From: a bacterium
GTDB taxonomy: Bacteria; Eremiobacterota; Eremiobacteria; Baltobacterales; Baltobacteraceae
DNA length: 25,727 nt
Assembly: GCA_021782295.1 (NCBI GenBank)
Contig: JAJXVC010000006.1
Span: 1 to 25,727, forward strand
Direction of reading: 5' to 3'
This document shows, piece after piece, positions 14,695 to 23,599 of this stretch; within the stretch, counting starts at the first letter, position 1; each line of letters opens with the position of its first letter. The notes under the pieces were generated by a model. The model ran no database searches. It worked only from the letters and a program-made list of their open reading frames with translations, and had not been told where the DNA came from. The position numbers were made by a program, and so were the translations under genes.

Positions 14695-15846
14695 ATGAAA
14701 TTCAGCACGCGAGCGATTCACGTCGGCCAAGAGGCCGACCCGACGACCGGCGCGACGATCGTCCCCATCTATCAAACTTCTACGTACACGCAAACGGCGG
14801 TCGGCGAGCACCGCGGCTTCGATTACAGCCGCACCGTTAATCCAACGCGCAGCGCGCTCGAAGCGCAGTTGGCATCGCTTGAAAACGCGCGCTATTGCAG
14901 CGCCTTCTCCAGCGGCATGGCCGCAACGGCGGCGGTCTTGAATCTCTGCAGCGCCGGCGACCACATCGTGGTGACCGACGATCTCTACGGCGGAACCTAT
15001 CGGCTTTTCTCGCGTGTTTTAGAACGCTACGGCATGTCGTTCACGTATGTCGACATGAGCGATCTTGCAGCGGTTCGCCGTGCGATTCGCGAGGAAACGA
15101 AACTGATTTGGATCGAGACGCCGACCAATCCGTTGCTCAAGATCGTCGACATCGCCGCGATCTGTGCCCTTCGCAACCGCGAGCGCACGGTCGTCGTCGT
15201 CGACAATACCTTCGCATCGCCGTATTTCCAGCAACCGCTTTCGTTGGGGGCCGACGTCGTCGTGCACTCGACGACGAAGTATATCGGCGGGCACTCCGAT
15301 GTCGTCGGCGGGGCGGCGATCACCGACCGTTCGGATCTTCATGAATCCATGAAGTTCCACCAAAATGCCGTCGGCGGCGTACCGGGCCCACACGATGCGT
15401 GGCTCACGATGCGCGGCGCCAAGACGCTTGCGATCCGCATGCGCGAGCATGCCGCGAACGCAGCGCGCGTTGCCGATTTTCTCGAAGCACACGACGAAGT
15501 TGCACGCGTCTATTACCCGGGATTAGCAAGCCATCCGCAGCACGAGATTGCGAAGGCGCAGATGAGCGGTTTCGGCGGCATGCTGAGTTTCGTACTGCAG
15601 GGCCCCGTCGAGCGAGCCTTCGCATTTGCCCGGGAAACAAAACTCTTTAGCCTCGCAGAATCGCTCGGTGGTGTGGAATCGCTCCTCTGCCATCCCGCGC
15701 GTATGACGCATGGTTCAATTCCGAAGGAAGACCGCGAGCGCCGCGGCGTCACGGATGGACTCCTGCGCCTTTCGGTTGGAATTGAAGATTGCGACGATTT
15801 GATCGCCGATCTTCGAAATGCAATCGAGCGAAGCGCTCGCGCTTAG
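14695..15846 (+). CDS. Cystathionine gamma-lyase / gamma-synthase family enzyme
   Basis: PLP enzyme of the Cys/Met metabolism family, 383 residues. Schiff-base Lys195 lies in STTKYIGGHSD; YSRTVNPTR (44-52) and DNTFASPYFQQP (170-181) are family signatures. Directly after cystathionine beta-synthase, so cleavage of cystathionine to cysteine, 2-oxobutyrate and ammonia is the likely role. Gamma-synthase activity is not excluded by sequence. The stop TAG overlaps the TAA of the convergent gene. Confidence 0.92.
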   Translation: MKFSTRAIHVGQEADPTTGATIVPIYQTSTYTQTAVGEHRGFDYSRTVNPTRSALEAQLASLENARYCSAFSSGMAATAAVLNLCSAGDHIVVTDDLYGGTYRLFSRVLERYGMSFTYVDMSDLAAVRRAIREETKLIWIETPTNPLLKIVDIAAICALRNRERTVVVVDNTFASPYFQQPLSLGADVVVHSTTKYIGGHSDVVGGAAITDRSDLHESMKFHQNAVGGVPGPHDAWLTMRGAKTLAIRMREHAANAARVADFLEAHDEVARVYYPGLASHPQHEIAKAQMSGFGGMLSFVLQGPVERAFAFARETKLFSLAESLGGVESLLCHPARMTHGSIPKEDRERRGVTDGLLRLSVGIEDCDDLIADLRNAIERSARA

Positions 15847-16424
15847 TACTCGCGATTGACCGGGTAAGCGACGGCGCTCGCTCCGGCGAGATCGCGCTTC
15901 GCCTGCCGTTGGCCGATCTTCCCGGCGCGCGCTTCCTCCGAAAGTACGACGCCGCGAACGCCGTCATACCACATGTATTCATAGGTGCGCATCTGCGAGA
16001 AGCCATTGCCGGAGCTCACTTTGAGCCAATACGCCGGCATGCCGTTCACGAGCACTGAATTTTTGCGGCTGACAAACGTGCTTCCGCCCGAAGCCGAGCG
16101 TAATTCATTGATGTACGTCGTGTAGAAACCACCCAGCGATCCGTTCGAAAAATATTCGAAGGAGAGCGAGATAATCCGTGCATCGCTTTTGCCGGGATTG
16201 AACCCCCAGACTGCAACCGGCGTCATATGTGTTGCTGCTTGGTAGGGAACTTTACGCATAGCGATCAGCACGACGCCGACCGGAGCGACGTAGTGAATTG
16301 CGGGGTCGTTATATGTACGCTGACTCAATGTTGCCGGGGCCGGCGAGGAGAGCGTTGCGCCGACGGGCGCGAAGGCGAGGACGAACAGGGATACCAGCGC
16401 GAAAAACCACCTACGAAAGATCAA
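15843..16424 (-). CDS. Secreted protein of unknown function
   Basis: 193 residues, family not recognised. A hydrophobic N-terminus (FRRWFFALVSLFVLAFAPVGA) looks like a Sec signal peptide. The mature part has mixed beta-rich sequence with many aromatic residues. The TTG start at 16424 is chosen because it overlaps the upstream esterase stop as TTGA, has GAGG ten bases upstream, and places the signal at the N-terminus. The open frame to 16604 would bury the signal behind 60 arginine-rich residues antisense to nothing useful. Coupled to the esterase gene. Confidence 0.7.
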   Translation of the reverse strand: MIFRRWFFALVSLFVLAFAPVGATLSSPAPATLSQRTYNDPAIHYVAPVGVVLIAMRKVPYQAATHMTPVAVWGFNPGKSDARIISLSFEYFSNGSLGGFYTTYINELRSASGGSTFVSRKNSVLVNGMPAYWLKVSSGNGFSQMRTYEYMWYDGVRGVVLSEEARAGKIGQRQAKRDLAGASAVAYPVNREY

Positions 16425-17455
16425 CGGTCGAGTACCTCGAGAAGTGCGGCAAATGCGCCGATATAGCGCTCGGTAGTGTTGCGGTGACCGCCGGGAAACT
16501 CCTCGCTGCGAACACCGACGCCGCCTTCGCGCAAGCGCCGTGCGATGGTTCGGGCGGCAATATCGAGCCCATATTCGTCGCGACGCCCGGCATCGAGATA
16601 GCACAGCGATAGGCGCGCGAGCCCCGAGATCCGTTCCGCATTGTACTCGGCCGGGTCGAAGGCGAGCCAGCGGGCGAGAACCTCGTCATCGATCGCTCCC
16701 GTCGCTCGATCGAAGGGAAGATCCACATCGAACGGATGCTTCGAGCGCGGAGAGTATGCCGCAGCACACGCCAGAATAAAGAGCGCTGAAAAATCATCGC
16801 TCCGTCGCAACGGATCGCGTTCGAATGCCTCCATGAACGCTGCGAAGTCGCCATTATGGCGCTCGAAGCTCCGTTGCGCCGCCGGGAAAAGCATCGGCAT
16901 CGTCATGCGGAAATAGCAATCCCCAGCGATCGATGCAAGCGCCGAAAACCGTTCCGGGTACTCTGCGGCAAGATGAAAGGCACCAAAACCGCCCGAGGAT
17001 TTCCCAACGATCGCGCGCGCGCTCCGGCGAACGATCGTCCGGAAGTGGCGATCGATTTCATCGACGATTTCGACGGCGACGTGCTGCGCGACATTCCCAT
17101 TCTGAATCGAGTCGACGTATTGCGAACCACCCAAGCGCGTCGCACCATCGACGAAAACCAAAATCGCCGGGCGTAGCGATCCCTCGATCATCGCAGCATC
17201 TGCCTGCTGAACGAGATTGCGATCCCACGGCCCTGCAGAGAGAACTTTCAGTAAACTCGACCCATGTCCGTGCAGGCAATAGATGGTGGCGTAGCGCTGC
17301 GAACCGTACCGATCGTATCCCGGCGGAAGATAGACGCCGATGAAGCGGTCGGCTGGCGTATCGAGGACACCCTGCGCGAGCCCCTCCGAACGGAGCGTGC
17401 AAATTTCGAGATCCCCCCGGAGCCCGAGCATCTCGCTCCACATTCGAATCGACAC
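16421..17455 (-). CDS. Putative esterase, alpha/beta hydrolase (esterase D type)
   Basis: 344 residues. The fold signatures run YLPPGYDRYGSQRYATIYCLHGHG (43-65), a GKSSG nucleophile elbow with Ser153, and a late GGHRNT with the probable catalytic His. An acidic residue near LDAGRRDEYGLD completes a likely triad. Resembles the PF00756 esterase group (feruloyl, acetyl or S-formylglutathione esterases). No signal peptide is visible. The GTG at 17455 is the earliest start; ATGs at 17443 and 17431 are alternatives. Divergent from a GH35-like glycosidase 51 bases away, so a plant or microbial polysaccharide substrate is plausible but unproven. Confidence 0.82.
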   Translation of the reverse strand: MSIRMWSEMLGLRGDLEICTLRSEGLAQGVLDTPADRFIGVYLPPGYDRYGSQRYATIYCLHGHGSSLLKVLSAGPWDRNLVQQADAAMIEGSLRPAILVFVDGATRLGGSQYVDSIQNGNVAQHVAVEIVDEIDRHFRTIVRRSARAIVGKSSGGFGAFHLAAEYPERFSALASIAGDCYFRMTMPMLFPAAQRSFERHNGDFAAFMEAFERDPLRRSDDFSALFILACAAAYSPRSKHPFDVDLPFDRATGAIDDEVLARWLAFDPAEYNAERISGLARLSLCYLDAGRRDEYGLDIAARTIARRLREGGVGVRSEEFPGGHRNTTERYIGAFAALLEVLDR

Positions 17456-17506
17456 CGTTGCTTCTTTCGCGCGAGGTACGCGGCTTCCTCACCCGAAGAG
17501 GCGAGC

Positions 17507-19843
17507 ATGCCGTCGCTCCGCCGCTGGGCGCCCTTCGCGCTCTCGATCGCGCTCATCGGTGCGCTCGTTCCGCATCACGCCGACTGGCAGAGAGACCGGC
17601 GCGGCATCCATCACTTTCTCTACGCCGCATCCTTCTTCTACGCCCGAACGCCGCGCTCGCAATGGGCGCAGGACCTCCGTGCTTATCGAACGATGGGCAT
17701 CAATACGATCGACCTCTATATACCCTGGAACTTCCAGGAGCCGCGCGAAGGGTATTTCGATTTTACCGGGCGCAGCAATCCACGCCGCGACATCCGTGCC
17801 CTCTTTGCGCTCCTCGCCGCCGACCGATTCAGCGTTATCGTTCGACCCGGTCCGGTGATTCGGAACGAATGGCGCAACGGCGGCTACCCGGCCTGGCTTC
17901 TCGTGCATCGCAGCTACCGAATGCCGCTCCATGATATTTTGCAAGGGCGCTATCCCGCCACGGCGACGCTGCAGAACGCGCATGCCGATGCCGCCGCGCA
18001 AGAATGGCTCGACAACCGCACGCATCGCGCCGCAGTTCATCGATGGTTTCATGCGCTTTTTACCGCGATTGCGCCTTGGTCGCGCATCGTCGTTGCAATT
18101 GCGCTTGACGACGATCAGGGTGCCTATATCGATAACGATACGTGGCCCGCGCCGCATTGGCACGCCTACATTCACTGGCTGCGCGCGGCCGTGCGCCGGG
18201 AGGTTGGGCCGAATGTTCCACTCTTTATCAATACCTATCAAACAAAGGTTCCCGCGGCGACCGGCGTTTGGGATTGGGGGAATTGGTATCAAAGCGATGC
18301 CTATCGCATCGGCACTCACGATCTCGCACAACTGATTTTCTCAACCGCGCTCCTGCAAACGCAGCCGCACCGAGCCGTCATGCAGAGCGAATTTCAAGCC
18401 GGATGGCTTCAAGGTGCAAATGAAACCCGGCCGCGCCCGGCTGCGCCGGAGAACACCACGATCGCCCTGCACCAACTGCTGCAACTCGGCGCGCATGCAA
18501 TCGTCAATTTTCCGGTGCAAGACACGATGAACCCGGCCGGTTGGGAAGCACCATGGGCGAATGCGCTCTACGCCTGGGATGCGGCTCTCGCACTCGACGG
18601 AACGCAGCAGGCGCGCTATGCACCGACCGCCGCATTCGGTAGGTTGGTGCGCAAGGCCGGTGCGCGCTGGCTCGCACATTTGCGACCGGCGGCAAATGTC
18701 GCGGTCGCCTGGCCGGTGAGCGCCTATCGCTCGCGCAGCGTCGATAACGCGCGCGTTGCAGCCTTTGCGGCGGGGACGATCCATGCGTTCATGCAATGCC
18801 GTGCGTTGCACCTTACCTGTCGTGCCGTCGACCTTCGCTTCGCGGCACCCGGCACGCTCGCGCGCTATCGTGAACTCGTTCTGCCGCCGATCGCCGACGA
18901 GGCTGCGATGCTTCCGGCGATCCGCAAGCGACTGCAACGCTACCGTCGGCTCGGCCTGCTCGTGCCGTCGCCGCGCATCGACCGCGCACGAGGCATCGCG
19001 CCGACGAACGGCGACATCGAGGACGCGACGCTCTTGCTCGGGCCGCAACGCCGCTCCGCGCTCTTCGATCTCTTCAACCTCTCGCGTCGGGCGCGCGCGA
19101 TTCCGCAACGAACGCTCGCAATCGGCTCGGCGCGCGTCACGATTCGCGCGCGTACGCTCGCTGCGGGCAGCGCATGCGACTGGCGCATCGATCGCGTCGG
19201 CGCATCGGTTCATATTACGTGGACGCTCTGCACGCCGCGGCTTCCGACGCGACCGATGAACGCCGATAACGATCTGCATGCGTTGGTCGCGGCGATCCGT
19301 TCCGATGGAACGCCGACCTACGTTTTACGTAATTCGCACCTTCGTCTGATCGTGAGCGCCGATGCCGGCGCGCGCTCCTTCGTGCTCGAGGACCGCCGCA
19401 AGCGCCGCAACCTTGCAACGAGTATCGGACTGTTCCGCGACGATCTCGCGGCACCGCCGCCGCCGTCGAAGCGCGACTATATCGCGGCATTCACGCATCC
19501 GTTTCCAGCCGGAACCTTCAACCGCGCCTATCGTTGCGTCGACCGCAGCAGCCCCGCAGACGAAGTACTGCTCTGCCGCTATCGCGCGCCCGACCTCGCG
19601 AAGCGCTCGGTCGCCTTTACCAAGACTTTTATTCTCGATCCGCGGCGCGCGCTGCTACGCGTGCTCTTGGATTGCTCGGCGCGTTGCGTTTCGATCGACG
19701 CATTCGCCGCCGACGGCGACGAGCGCATCCGCACCTTCGGCGGAACGCTGCTGACGGTTCCGAGCCCACCAGGCAGCCGACTCCTCGAGCTGCGCTATCG
19801 AGGGCACGCCGAAATCGATATCACGCTTCCAGGAGCGCCGTAG
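17507..19843 (+). CDS. GH35-like (beta-galactosidase family) secreted glycosidase homologue
   Basis: 778 residues. An N-terminal hydrophobic segment (8-22) suggests export or anchoring. The TIM-barrel signatures are clear: GINTIDLYIPWNFQEPREGYFDF (64-86), RPGPVIRNEWRNGGYPAWL (113-131) and the nucleophile strand MQSEFQAGW with Glu295. At the acid/base strand the family has ENEYG, but here LDDDQG (200-205) places Asp203 where Glu is expected. The C-terminal half (about 380-778) is Arg-rich and beta-like and not assigned. Start ATG at 17507 has GAGG six bases upstream; the frame is open 81 codons further but without a signal peptide. Confidence 0.82.
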   Translation: MPSLRRWAPFALSIALIGALVPHHADWQRDRRGIHHFLYAASFFYARTPRSQWAQDLRAYRTMGINTIDLYIPWNFQEPREGYFDFTGRSNPRRDIRALFALLAADRFSVIVRPGPVIRNEWRNGGYPAWLLVHRSYRMPLHDILQGRYPATATLQNAHADAAAQEWLDNRTHRAAVHRWFHALFTAIAPWSRIVVAIALDDDQGAYIDNDTWPAPHWHAYIHWLRAAVRREVGPNVPLFINTYQTKVPAATGVWDWGNWYQSDAYRIGTHDLAQLIFSTALLQTQPHRAVMQSEFQAGWLQGANETRPRPAAPENTTIALHQLLQLGAHAIVNFPVQDTMNPAGWEAPWANALYAWDAALALDGTQQARYAPTAAFGRLVRKAGARWLAHLRPAANVAVAWPVSAYRSRSVDNARVAAFAAGTIHAFMQCRALHLTCRAVDLRFAAPGTLARYRELVLPPIADEAAMLPAIRKRLQRYRRLGLLVPSPRIDRARGIAPTNGDIEDATLLLGPQRRSALFDLFNLSRRARAIPQRTLAIGSARVTIRARTLAAGSACDWRIDRVGASVHITWTLCTPRLPTRPMNADNDLHALVAAIRSDGTPTYVLRNSHLRLIVSADAGARSFVLEDRRKRRNLATSIGLFRDDLAAPPPPSKRDYIAAFTHPFPAGTFNRAYRCVDRSSPADEVLLCRYRAPDLAKRSVAFTKTFILDPRRALLRVLLDCSARCVSIDAFAADGDERIRTFGGTLLTVPSPPGSRLLELRYRGHAEIDITLPGAP

Positions 19844-19875
19844 CGCGGCGCGAACCATCCGCCCTGCCGATCCCC

Positions 19876-19959
19876 GGGGAAGTGGCGGAATGGCAGACGC
19901 AGCCGCCTCAAAAGCGGCCGAGGCAACTCATGTGGGTTCGAGTCCCACCTTCCCCACCA
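19876..19959 (+). tRNA. tRNA-Leu (CAA)
   Basis: Acceptor GGGGAAG pairs with CTTCCCC. The anticodon stem GCCGC/GCGGC holds loop CTCAAAA with anticodon CAA. The long variable arm is as expected for Leu, and T-arm GGGTTCGAGTCCC and encoded CCA are present. 84 nt. It lies 32 bases after the glycosidase stop; no own promoter or terminator was recognised. Confidence 0.95.
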
Positions 19960-20055
19960 TCGCCACGCCTTTCCGGCGCTCCTCGGCGAGGCTGCGTGCC
20001 CCAATATGCGCGCGCAGCCGGAACGCTGCGCACGTGCGTGGAACGGTGATCGTCC

Positions 20056-21333
20056 ATGATTCTGCGCTCCCCTCGTTTCGAGCCCCACCCCCTTCGCGGC
20101 GAAATCACCGTACCCGGCGATAAATCGATCTCCCACCGCGCCCTCATTCTCGCCGCGGCGTCGGGCAGCGCAACGCGGATCGAGAACCTCAATCCCGGCC
20201 GCGATCTGCACGCGACCGCCACCGCTCTGCAAGCGCTCGGCGCGGCGATCGCACGCGACGGCGACGCTTACGTGGTAACTGGCGGTGCGCTCCACGATCC
20301 GGTCGCCGATATCGATGCGATGAATTCCGGCTCGACGGCGCGCATGCTGCTCGGTGTTTGCACCGGTGCGGGAATTCGCGCACGTTTCGTTGGGGATAGC
20401 TCGCTCTCACGCCGCCCGATGGAGCCGGTCGCAGCCCATCTGCGCGCGCTCGGCGCGCGCATCACGAGCACCGATGGCAAACTCCCGATCCGGATCGATG
20501 GGGCGAGCGACGATCGCTCCGCGAAGATCATTCTCGTGCATCCCTCCGCGCAAATTAAATCCGCGCTGCTCTTCGCCGCGCTCTTCGCGGGGAAGCCGTT
20601 AAAAATATTCGGTGACCGCGAGACGCGCGATCATAGCGAGCGGCTGCTCGCGGCGATGGGCGCGGGAATATCGTGGAATGGGCACGAGATCGATCTCTAC
20701 GAGCCGACCGTGCGCGGTGGCGAACAGATCGGCATCCCCGGAGATTTTTCCGCAGCGGCCTTCTTCATCGTCGGCGCGACGCTCGCGCGCGGCAGTGCAC
20801 TCCTGATTCGCGACGTGAACCTCAATCCGACCCGAACCGGGCTGCTCGATGCACTCGATGCGATGGGCGCGCGGATCGCACGCCGCAACCAGCGCGAGCA
20901 AAACGGCGAACCGATCGGCGATCTCTATATCGAACACGCGACGCTGCACGCAACGACGATCGATACGCAGAGCGCACGGCGCGCAATCGACGAGCTGCCG
21001 CTACTCGCCATCGCCGCTGCATTCGCCGACGGTCGCACGACGATCTCCGGCGTTCGCGATCTTCGCGACAAAGAATCGGATCGGCTCGCCGCGATCCACC
21101 GCCTTTTGGGCGCCGTCGGCGTCGTCGCCGAGGATCTTCCCAACGGCATCGCGATCGAGGGCGGTTCGCCGGTGGCAACGGGAGCCTCGATCGAGACCTT
21201 CCAGGACCATCGCATTCAGATGGCTGCGGCGATGCTCGGCTGCGCCGCCGGACCGGTCGAGGTTGATTCCATCGAGGAAGTCGACGTCAGTTTTCCCGAT
21301 TTCTTCGAACGCTTGCAGCGGGTCACGGCATAA
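20056..21333 (+). CDS. aroA: 3-phosphoshikimate 1-carboxyvinyltransferase (EPSP synthase)
   Basis: Sixth step of the shikimate pathway. 425 residues. GDKSISHR (21-28) supplies Lys23, Ser24 and Arg28 for substrate binding; NSGSTAR (90-96) and SLSRRPM (116-122) follow. IDELPLLAIAAAFADG and RDKESDRL complete the signature, with the catalytic Asp in IDELP. The NSGSTAR loop differs from the NAGTAMR of Escherichia coli type enzymes and is nearer the NSGTT form. The ATG at 20056 has a poor SD. The stop overlaps the next start as TAATG. Confidence 0.97.
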   Translation: MILRSPRFEPHPLRGEITVPGDKSISHRALILAAASGSATRIENLNPGRDLHATATALQALGAAIARDGDAYVVTGGALHDPVADIDAMNSGSTARMLLGVCTGAGIRARFVGDSSLSRRPMEPVAAHLRALGARITSTDGKLPIRIDGASDDRSAKIILVHPSAQIKSALLFAALFAGKPLKIFGDRETRDHSERLLAAMGAGISWNGHEIDLYEPTVRGGEQIGIPGDFSAAAFFIVGATLARGSALLIRDVNLNPTRTGLLDALDAMGARIARRNQREQNGEPIGDLYIEHATLHATTIDTQSARRAIDELPLLAIAAAFADGRTTISGVRDLRDKESDRLAAIHRLLGAVGVVAEDLPNGIAIEGGSPVATGASIETFQDHRIQMAAAMLGCAAGPVEVDSIEEVDVSFPDFFERLQRVTA

Positions 21334-22547
21334 TGGAGATCTCCGATTACGTCTATTCCGTCCAGGAATTCGAAGCGGAAGCTCGCTATATCGAAGCGCT
21401 TATTTGGGATGCCGTCGGCCTGCGCGCCGGCGAACGGATCCTCATCTGCGGCTACGGCGATGAAGCGCGCGCGGTTCGCGTGGCGCTCGAACGCGGTGCG
21501 ACCGTCACCGTTATCGAGTCGCGCGATCTTGCGATCGCCGAGTATGCAGATATCGGCGCCACGCTGCTGCGCGGCAGCACCTCGGTCATACCTGCTCGCG
21601 ATGCAAGTTTTGATCTCGGTCTCGCCTATCACTATCTCCACGAAGTTGACCCGCTCTTCCATTCGCAGATTCTCGGCGAACTCGCGCGCGTTGCAGGGCG
21701 CGTCGCAATCGTCGAACCTGCTCCGCCGGCCGACCCTTTAGGGAAACGCATCGCCTCACTCTACGCGCAAGCAAAACGCACCGCCGGCCTCTTCGAACGT
21801 TACCAAAATATCGATCACTGGAAACGACTCTTGCAGGGCGTGAAAGCCGAACTCGCTCAACACACCTTCGCATTCGCCAAAGTACCACCGCCGCAGTATT
21901 TACGCGATACTGTCGCCTTGTTACTCGATACGATGAAAGCCGAAGCGGCTCCTGACGATATCGTCGAAGAGTTACGCGCGATCGCGCGTCGCTCCGATGC
22001 GCAGATTCTTCCGCCGGTACGCAACGTGCTCGTCGGCGCGGCGGTCGGCGATCTTCCCGCGCCGCTCTTTACCGCTCGCCCGCCGCTGCTCGTCGAACGA
22101 CTCGCTGCGACTGCGGCCGCGAGCGCTGCGCCTGCAAAAGCTGTCGACCTCGGCATCGCGCAGAACGACGTGACGCCCGAGAACGGCTACGAGTTCCCGC
22201 CGCTTCCACCGCCGCCAACTCCGGCCCACACGCCGACGATCCGCCCGCCGGGCGTACCGCCAAGCTTTATGGAGCCTGCGCCGACCTTCGTGCCGCCGCC
22301 GACCTTCGTTCCACCGCCGACCTTCGCACCGCCGCCGAGCTTCGCACCGCCACCGAGCTTCGCACCGCCACCGGGAGCGGGCTTCGGAGCACCGACCGAG
22401 ACGGGAACCGCGGGCGAGGGGCAACCACCCTTCGGTGCGCCCTTTCCGCCGCCGTTTGCCGTGCCCCCGCAGCCGGGAGCGCCGGGGTCCGGGGTTGGGT
22501 GGCAGTGGGAGCCACCCGATTCAGGGACGAGCGAACCGCCCGCCTAG
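21333..22547 (+). CDS. Methyltransferase-like protein with proline-rich C-terminal tail
   Basis: 404 residues. The N-terminal half (about 1-140) looks like a class I methyltransferase: ILICGYGDEARAV (36-48) in the motif I place, VTVIESRD (58-65) and an ASFDLGLAYHYLHEVDP stretch near 90-106. Motif I lacks the full GxGxG, so SAM binding is uncertain. A helical middle is followed from about 288 by a proline-rich tail with five PTFVPP/PSFAPP repeats. The last 15 residues (WQWEPPDSGTSEPPA) and the stop are encoded by a 50-bp sequence repeated 1101 bp downstream. Translationally coupled to aroA. Function unknown. Confidence 0.75.
   Translation: MEISDYVYSVQEFEAEARYIEALIWDAVGLRAGERILICGYGDEARAVRVALERGATVTVIESRDLAIAEYADIGATLLRGSTSVIPARDASFDLGLAYHYLHEVDPLFHSQILGELARVAGRVAIVEPAPPADPLGKRIASLYAQAKRTAGLFERYQNIDHWKRLLQGVKAELAQHTFAFAKVPPPQYLRDTVALLLDTMKAEAAPDDIVEELRAIARRSDAQILPPVRNVLVGAAVGDLPAPLFTARPPLLVERLAATAAASAAPAKAVDLGIAQNDVTPENGYEFPPLPPPPTPAHTPTIRPPGVPPSFMEPAPTFVPPPTFVPPPTFAPPPSFAPPPSFAPPPGAGFGAPTETGTAGEGQPPFGAPFPPPFAVPPQPGAPGSGVGWQWEPPDSGTSEPPA
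22281..22370 (+). repeat. Five tandem 18-bp repeats coding PTFVPP-type hexapeptides
   Basis: Five consecutive 18-base units starting CCGACCTTC or CCGAGCTTC. They code PTFVPP, PTFVPP, PTFAPP, PSFAPP, PSFAPP. The units vary at a few positions, so the copies have had time to diverge. Likely to change in number by slippage. Confidence 0.9.
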
Positions 22548-22548
22548 G
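22499..22548 (+). repeat. 50-bp direct repeat, left copy (3' end of the methyltransferase-like gene)
   Basis: Identical over all 50 bases to 23600-23649. It starts with an inverted pair GTGGC/GCCAC around AGTGGGA, able to form a small hairpin, and ends at the G after the gene's TAG stop. Bases on either side differ between copies, which fixes the borders. Confidence 0.95.
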
Positions 22549-22600
22549 ATCTCCTCGGTCGTGACGAACGGAACGCCGGATCGCCGCCGCCCTCATTCGA

Positions 22601-23470
22601 TCAAAAACCAGTCGACGGAAAGCTGAAATGCTCCAAGCGAAGATCGAACGAGCCCGCTTTGTGGGCGACGAGCACATGCGCATCCAACTCAAAATGACCG
22701 CGCTGAAGCAGCCAGTATCCGTCCACAGAGCCGTACTGCAGTATCGCAGAGACACCAGCGCCATAAAGCAAGCCTCGCTGACCTCCTCCAAACGCGACAG
22801 CCTTGAGGAAGTGGTGCCTTACCGTGACATAAACATCGGTTATGGGGTACGTTCTCGGGTTTCCCTTTGCGGTAAACACGAGATGATATACCGACGACCC
22901 AAAGCGTTTCTCTATGCCCAGGTTCTGAATCCGGTAAAATCGGTTCGCGTAAGCAACGACGGTGACAATCGTATCCAACGGGTTAGGAGGAACGTCGGCA
23001 GCGGTGCTCCCCGTGCGCTCGTGGGTCGCGGCTGCACGAACGAGAGAACCGTTCCCGATGTCGCGAGCTTCCGTCCAGAGTGGAGAGAACGGAAAGGGTC
23101 GACAGAAAAGCGGCCCGAGGCGCGGTTGATTCTTTTCTCCAGCGGCGCTCTCGAGGGTTGGCGAGCCTACTCGCGCCATGCCGTCTTCCGTTCTCACGAG
23201 CACGGGAAAAGACATACGTACTCCTTGCCATTTCAGGAACGCGGGCATAAAGCGAGTGAGGGCGTGGTGTTTACAATCGAACTGCATCCAAAAACCATCG
23301 ATCGTAAACACGAGGTTGTACTTTATGTACGTCGGCGGCTTCGGGAGCGCCATCATCGCATTCATCATCGACGAGTAGACTTCGGTACCAGATGGTTTCG
23401 CGGCCGCGATACCAGTAGCAAATAAGAAAACAGATGCCGCTACGCCGATCGTGCGCAAAAACTTATTCAT
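22601..23470 (-). CDS. Secreted protein of unknown function, likely acquired
   Basis: 289 residues, family not recognised. A Sec signal peptide (MNKFLRTIGVAASVFLFATGIAAA) precedes a mature part with regularly spaced beta-like strands (YIKYNLVFTIDGFWMQFDC, YHLVFTAKGNPRTYPITDVYVTVRHHFLKAVAF). This pattern resembles periplasmic lipid- or ligand-binding beta proteins, but no motif decides it. Start ATG at 23470; a longer frame to 23593 has no signal. GC in four hand-counted 60-base lines is 121/240 (about 50 %), against 82/120 (about 68 %) in two flanking lines. The gene fills the segment between two 50-bp direct repeats, which suggests transfer. Confidence 0.72.
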   Translation of the reverse strand: MNKFLRTIGVAASVFLFATGIAAAKPSGTEVYSSMMNAMMALPKPPTYIKYNLVFTIDGFWMQFDCKHHALTRFMPAFLKWQGVRMSFPVLVRTEDGMARVGSPTLESAAGEKNQPRLGPLFCRPFPFSPLWTEARDIGNGSLVRAAATHERTGSTAADVPPNPLDTIVTVVAYANRFYRIQNLGIEKRFGSSVYHLVFTAKGNPRTYPITDVYVTVRHHFLKAVAFGGGQRGLLYGAGVSAILQYGSVDGYWLLQRGHFELDAHVLVAHKAGSFDLRLEHFSFPSTGF

Positions 23471-23599
23471 AAATTCCAAGTACCGGTCATGAATGGTGGA
23501 AGCCGCCATCCTCGGCCACCGGGCGGCGATCGCCATGTGCGACCGAGAGAGAATGGCTGCTGCGATGACAACTCCCAACCACGACCTTTGCATTCTCGT

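Noticed and set aside
22281..22370. CRISPR-like array
   Set aside because: Contiguous 18-bp units without spacers that code an in-frame proline repeat.
22628..23425. 265-codon plus-strand frame inside the insert
   Set aside because: Antisense shadow; the minus-strand frame has a clear signal peptide and balanced composition.
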